Shown here piece after piece: positions 6,928 through 10,636 of a stretch of DNA of 10,636 nucleotides. The position numbers were made by a program, and so were the translations under genes. Under the pieces are notes generated by a model. The model did not search any database, was not told the DNA's origin, and saw nothing but the letters and a program-made list of their open reading frames with translations. The stretch comes from Phoronis pallida (taxonomy: Eukaryota; Phoronida; Phoronidae): contig JAOXYC010230681.1 of the NCBI GenBank assembly GCA_028565715.1, positions 1-10,636 on the forward strand. The letters run 5' to 3'. The stretch's first letter is position 1. Every line of letters begins with the position of its first letter.

Positions 6928-7188
6928 AGATGCAACAGTTTATCTGTTCAAATTTGTTGATAAAGAAGACGGCGCCGTATGCAGCGGCTTTACCTCACTG
7001 CATCAATTCGCCGACTGCATAGCATGGGTAGACAAACATTATCACCAAGAACATCTGCCAGTGGATTGCGTTTGCCCATAGCCAATTGTCACCCAGGGCA
7101 TTACTGTACCAAGTTTCTTCAATATCGGTTGCGCAGTTTCAGAAAATCGAAAGAGATCAACTACCACGGCGATTTTTGACAAATTAAC
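6928..7188 (+). pseudogene. Isolated exon-like open segment with an in-frame TAG, unidentified
   Basis: I do not recognise the product. The segment starts after GAGTTTTCAG and ends at a consensus GTAAGT donor. It is 261 bases and phase 2 on both sides, so it could be spliced in or skipped without shifting frame. In frame from 6929 it gives 50 open codons (starting DATVYLFKFVDKEDG, with K-H-Y-H-Q-E-H and C-V-C-P near the end), a TAG at 7079-7081, then 35 more open codons (starting PIVTQGITVPSFF). Base composition is visibly more G+C-rich and codon-like than the flanks. It may be the last exon of a gene ending at the TAG, a decayed exon of a lost gene, or part of a transposable element. No partner exon was found nearby on either side. 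Confidence 0.4.
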
Positions 7189-8912
7189 GTAAGTTTGAAC
7201 GTTAATGACTGGTGGTCAGTTTTCATGAAATACAAAAAATACTCTTGATTTTATGCCCACAAAAGTATATATTTTTTGAAAGATGAATAAATTTGGAATC
7301 TTTTAGTTATCATTGAATTTTAAACAAAATTAATTTTTGTCACGTGACCAATTATTTTTTGAACAAGGATTTAAAGAATAGTACATCATGTATGATGGTC
7401 ATGGTTGCTATTTCAATATTAGTCTATTTTGTATATTGAAGGGAAATGGGTTTCAAAATTTTGCTATTTTTTTTAGTTTTGGACTATTGAATTTTAAAGC
7501 TAAAATTTTGTTCTTTGTGAAAGTCTTCATTTTTGAAGCTTCATAACTAGATTGATATCCCCATTGTTGAACAATGGGGATATCAATCAAAAATCTGAGA
7601 TCCGTTTCCCTCCTACTAAGGCTAAAGAGTATATCTTTAGATTTTCATGAAGATTCGACCACTCATTGCAGAGAAATGCATGTTCAAAAAGTGCAAAAAA
7701 TAGCCTAAATTGCAACGTTCACACTAACTTTAACACATTTGGCCAAAAGGGGAGTGAGGTTTGGTGTGTCAGTTCGATAACCTTCATTTTGTCCAATCAT
7801 CACCGCATGTCTAGTGTAGTCTGTCACCGCGGTTTCAGAGAAAATTAGGGCAGAATCCGTAAATTTATACAGGCCGGGGAGTTCGGTGAAGCTCACGACA
7901 AAAACCCGCATTTTCGTCCCCTAGGCTGTGACGTACGGCGAGGAAGAAGCAAAATGTACATAAAAAATTAGAGTTTGATGACTTATGAAATTGGAACATT
8001 TATAGGTAAAAATTCCGTTTTTTGAAATTCGTAATAGGGAAATATTTTCTAGTTGACTCACCGTAACGCTTTGAAGATATGAAACTCGGCTAAAAAGTTG
8101 TCTCAATTTTTTATGTGGCATTGTTTACGAGATATGAGCTCTCAAAAATCAAAAGTTTGGATTTTTTCTTGGAAAAGCTACAAAAACGCATAAAATGTCG
8201 AATAAAAAAATATGAAAGTCTACCATAATTCCCATACACCAAATTGAAGCCTAAGTGTTGTTGCTTTGAGTACCGGCCAAGTTTCAAAAATATCATCGTT
8301 CAATTTTCTATTTCCTCTTCAGATCTCCCTTTCAAAAAAGGTTTTTTATCTTAAAAAGTCCGGTCACGTGACCATGAGAATGACACAGATTTGTGAGTAG
8401 GTGGAAAATATTTGAATTTTAATTACTTCTAGTTTCAGAGATATATACTGTTGTAGGTGGATTCTTATTTGGTTTTTTAAATATGTTCATTTAAAATGTA
8501 TTGTAATTAGCTTATGAGCGTAGGCCTTACAGGTGTACATGTAGGCCTATGCTGTGCACTTTCACTAATAACTTCGTCAGTCGTGTCAGCAATAAGCAAG
8601 TATAACTTAGTAAAAACGTTTTATTAACCATATCCAAAGGGTACAATTATTACTTTTAACCACATTCAAAAATCAAAATAATCACTTATCGCATAACAAC
8701 GCAATTACAGCAATAGAACAAGAAGTTAAAACACATGTATCTTTAACTTTTTCTTAGATTTATTCACCTCGGGTGTATTTGGGACAAGCCTTGGTCCTTA
8801 TTTTTGTCAAGAAAATTAAAAGAGAAAACGCATTTTAGAGGTATGCATCTGGAAAAGAACACTGACCTGAGGAATTTGTCTCAGTTGCCGGGCGGCGCGT
8901 AGGTCCAAATCG
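7189..8912. other. Long gene-free stretch, probably old repeat DNA
   Basis: No splice-flanked coding block is recognised. The segment at about 7730-7935 is G+C-richer and has a 68-codon minus-strand frame, but without a recognisable domain. The phrase GA(A/G)GATATGA-like recurs (near 8074, 8131 and 8438), which suggests diverged internal repeats. TCACGTGACC occurs near both ends (7340-7349 and, within the palindrome GGTCACGTGACC, 8362-8373). A perfect hairpin at 7550-7588 is listed separately. TAGGCCTT/TAGGCCTA copies lie at about 8521 and 8543. Confidence 0.4.
7550..7588. repeat. Perfect 18-bp hairpin with 3-nt loop
   Basis: GATTGATATCCCCATTGT at 7550-7567 and its exact complement at 7571-7588 are separated by TGA. 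The flanks do not continue the symmetry clearly. It could be the remnant of a palindromic insertion or the tip of an older fold-back element. Confidence 0.85.
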
Positions 8913-8992
8913 GGTGTCAAAACGCAAATCAAATAGAATTTTTTTGTACGAGTCCTTTGTCGAACATAACCTACTTTCACCCAAGTAAAGAT

Positions 8993-9338
8993 GGACTGGT
9001 GGCCGAGCGGTGTGATCTGTAGACTCGCACCCCTGCCACTCGGGTTCGAGTCCCGCCGGCACCAGGTTGACTTGGGCATTTTTGTAAAAGTCATAATTGT
9101 CATCTCCGAGCCCATATTAGTTATATTATTAGATATTAGGCTAGTTATTTAAAAAGTAGGGATTGACTGCAATGTAATTATTATTTGTATTATAAAAAAC
9201 AGGGTTATATTCAGTCATGAATCTCCTGAATATATTTGTATTATGTATATCACGTGTATGTATCAGTTATCATGTAGGCCTAAACCGCTTTGAAGAATAA
9301 ATAGCGGTATAAAAATACCGGTATTATTATTATTATTA
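8993..9338 (+). mobile_element. tRNA-derived SINE A, ending in (ATT)n
   Basis: The head has a polymerase III A box TGGCCGAGCGG (9000-9010) and a perfect B box GGTTCGAGTCC (9043-9053), with a CCGGCACCA-like end. The expected acceptor stem does not pair, so this is not a working tRNA gene. An AT-rich body follows. The tail has stem CCGCT/AGCGG (9285-9289, 9303-9307), a GGTAT/ATACC stem and an (ATT)n run at 9323-9338. Minus-strand open frames across the head are shadows of the repeat. The head resembles a Leu- or Ser-type tRNA; the exact source is uncertain. Confidence 0.78.
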
Positions 9339-9357
9339 AAACAATTCAATTTTGAAA

Positions 9358-9666
9358 ATACTGGTGGCTCAGTGGCAGAGCGTACGCCTCTTAATCCGGA
9401 GGTCCATGGATCGAACCCCAGCAGGGCCGCCGCATTTGTATTTTTGGAAGAAAAACACTCCACCCTACGTGTCTCTCTCCACCCAGGTGTAGAAAAGGGT
9501 ACCAGGTTAGGAAAGTTGAAGGAATCAGAATGAAAGCTTGCAGCGCTAACTTGGCTCAGCTGATTTGAGAATGTTATTTGAGAGAAAAGTTCCGCAACCT
9601 GGGATCTAAAGCGCTTTGAATAAAAAGCGCTATATACTATATAAAGCACCGACATTATTATTATTA
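9358..9666 (+). mobile_element. tRNA-derived SINE B, ending in (ATT)n
   Basis: The head has an A box TGGCTCAGTGG (9365-9375) and a B box GGATCGAACCC (9408-9418; one or two departures from consensus), with an anticodon-like CCTC/GAGG stem between. The body is unlike SINE A, but the tail is related: GCGCTTT, 6-nt loop, AAAGCGC (9611-9617, 9624-9630), then TATATA and (ATT)n at 9653-9666. TGAAAAT occurs just before (9353-9359) and just after (9673-9679), a possible short target-site duplication. The 130-codon minus-strand frame over this region is a repeat shadow, not a gene. Confidence 0.78.
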
Positions 9667-9846
9667 AAAATCTGAAAATGGTGGCTTTGAATGGTAACCT
9701 CTTACAACTCTGAGTGTTCTTGAGGTTTTGCTCGGATAGAAAGCTCCCAAATGCCCCTTTTACATTTTTTTACTCAGATGCAAGTCAGTTATGTTCAACA
9801 AAGGACTCGTACAGTAAACAAAATTCACGATGGATTTAACATGTTA

Positions 9847-10636
9847 ACCCAGAGACATTAATTATCTTTAATCTCGCCATCAAAATATTGAGTTGTAAAA
9901 ATCTAGAACAGAACACTTGTGCCGGGAAAGATAGTTTTGTCTCGGTTATTTTTACCTCGGGATCAAAACAATAAGTTTCAAAAATCTTAACACTCCTTTT
10001 ATTACTGACACGTCATGTTTTCAGAGTTTCTTTACGGTTGATGATGAATTAAGTTCAACAAATTATACATGGTAAAAATTAGCGATTCACTCATGGCAAT
10101 TATAATTAGAAAATGCAAAAATCAATTCAACTCCGGTCCTAAGGAGGAGGAAAAATTAGAGAACCCCGACGCACCAAGGTAGCGTCATATTAGAATGGGC
10201 TATAACCACAGGGGATTTTAATTGTTTAATTCAACCTTTGGGTTGCAATACATCCATTAAATTATAACAACATCATGCTAAACATAATAATGGGAATCAA
10301 CAATGGTAAACACGTGCACTGTACCATTCCTCATAACAGTAGGAAACATTAACGTAGCAACTTCTTAATCTAATAACAACAACATACGGAAACATTTCAC
10401 CAACACTAAAACATCACCAATGACATCTAACTCAATAACAACTTATAAGCAACACTAAAAAGTACAAACATATACAATTAAATTAACCTGCATATTATTT
10501 ACATATTAAACACAATATTAATTACTTGGAAAAGTTTTCTGTAGTAATTTTAATTATCCATATTAAAAAACGAAGTAACAGCGCAGTAATGTAGAGTTCC
10601 ATAATCAACGTTTCGATTTATTAACAATAAATCATC
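9847..10636. other. AT-rich terminal stretch without a recognised gene
   Basis: No coding exon, tRNA or clear repeat is seen. From about 10250 the plus strand is rich in A and C and poor in G, with many AACA-type words, an asymmetry sometimes seen in untranslated regions or old repeats. TTTATT (minus-strand AATAAA) and a plus-strand AATAAA lie within the last 20 bases. These could mark the end of a gene outside the window, but this cannot be decided here. Confidence 0.4.

Larger units (their letters stand above)
8913..9846. repeat. Inverted copies of a repeat flanking two SINEs
   Basis: A 25-base core at 8946-8970 (GTACGAGTCCTTTG, then GAACATAAC after two bases) is matched on the opposite strand at 9812-9788 with a single mismatch. 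Similarity extends outward on both sides, to about 8913-8990 and 9768-9846, with small gaps. The space between is filled almost entirely by the two SINEs. The simplest reading is a fold-back or inverted-repeat unit whose central loop took up two SINE insertions. Two independent copies in opposite orientation are also possible. Confidence 0.6.

Noticed and set aside
8993-9066. A functional tRNA gene at the head of SINE A
   Set aside because: A and B boxes are good, but the 5' and 3' ends do not form an acceptor stem, and an AT-rich body with (ATT)n tail follows.
8816-9115. 99-codon minus-strand open frame with C-R-R-D-S-N-P
   Set aside because: This peptide pattern is the reverse reading of a tRNA B-box region; the frame is a shadow of SINE A.
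9263-9655. 130-codon minus-strand open frame, the longest here
   Set aside because: It lies wholly over the tRNA-derived SINE B and the tail of SINE A, and its Asn run is the (ATT)n repeat read in reverse. It is not a gene.
9680-9735. A third tRNA-like head after SINE B, starting GGTGGCT
   Set aside because: Only the first few bases and a CCTCTTA-like block resemble SINE B, and no B box follows at the right distance.
1-10636. A CRISPR array, bacterial operon or phage-type system
   Set aside because: There are no regularly spaced repeats, no ribosome-binding-site-led gene strings, and clear spliceosomal introns; the window is eukaryotic.

Overview
The window comes from an animal nuclear genome. 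Genes are split by GT-AG introns, intergenic DNA is AT-rich, AATAAA signals follow coding ends, and tRNA-derived SINEs with (ATT)n tails and several fold-back elements are present. The short motif TAGGCCT(A) recurs, and there is a secreted multi-exon C-type lectin. Together these suggest a marine invertebrate, perhaps a deuterostome such as an echinoderm or hemichordate. That placement is inference and nothing here proves it.

Left part (1-2000, + strand): the last two coding exons of FMC1, the mitochondrial F1F0 ATP synthase assembly factor, at 1024-1176 and 1448-1555. Its first exon is not in the window. A 3' UTR with repeated ATGTGAAACATT units and an AATAAA signal follows. The sequence upstream of exon 2 holds a diverged tandem duplication.

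Middle (2497-5445): a fold-back element with tRNA-like arms (2520-2790) lies in the intergenic gap. Next comes a complete five-exon C-type lectin gene on the minus strand (coding 5416-3104). All splice phases fit, giving a 231-codon frame: signal peptide, Cys-x-Cys, heptad-repeat neck, Thr/Pro linker and long-form C-type lectin domain. Exon 3 carries one in-frame TAG (4079-4077, codon 135) where the frame otherwise continues perfectly. It is therefore a null allele, a very young pseudogene or a base error.

Right part (5450-10636): mostly repeats. There is a GC-rich GCGCTTCGC-type segment, a large fold-back element with almost no loop (6189-6561), and an isolated exon-like open segment with splice sites and its own in-frame TAG (6928-7188, unidentified). 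A perfect 18-bp hairpin lies at 7550-7588. Two tRNA-derived SINEs with different heads and similar tails (about 8993-9338 and 9358-9666) sit between inverted copies of another repeat. The last 800 bases show no gene. FMC1 and the lectin have no visible functional link; they are neighbours transcribed towards each other, with their ends about 1 kb apart.
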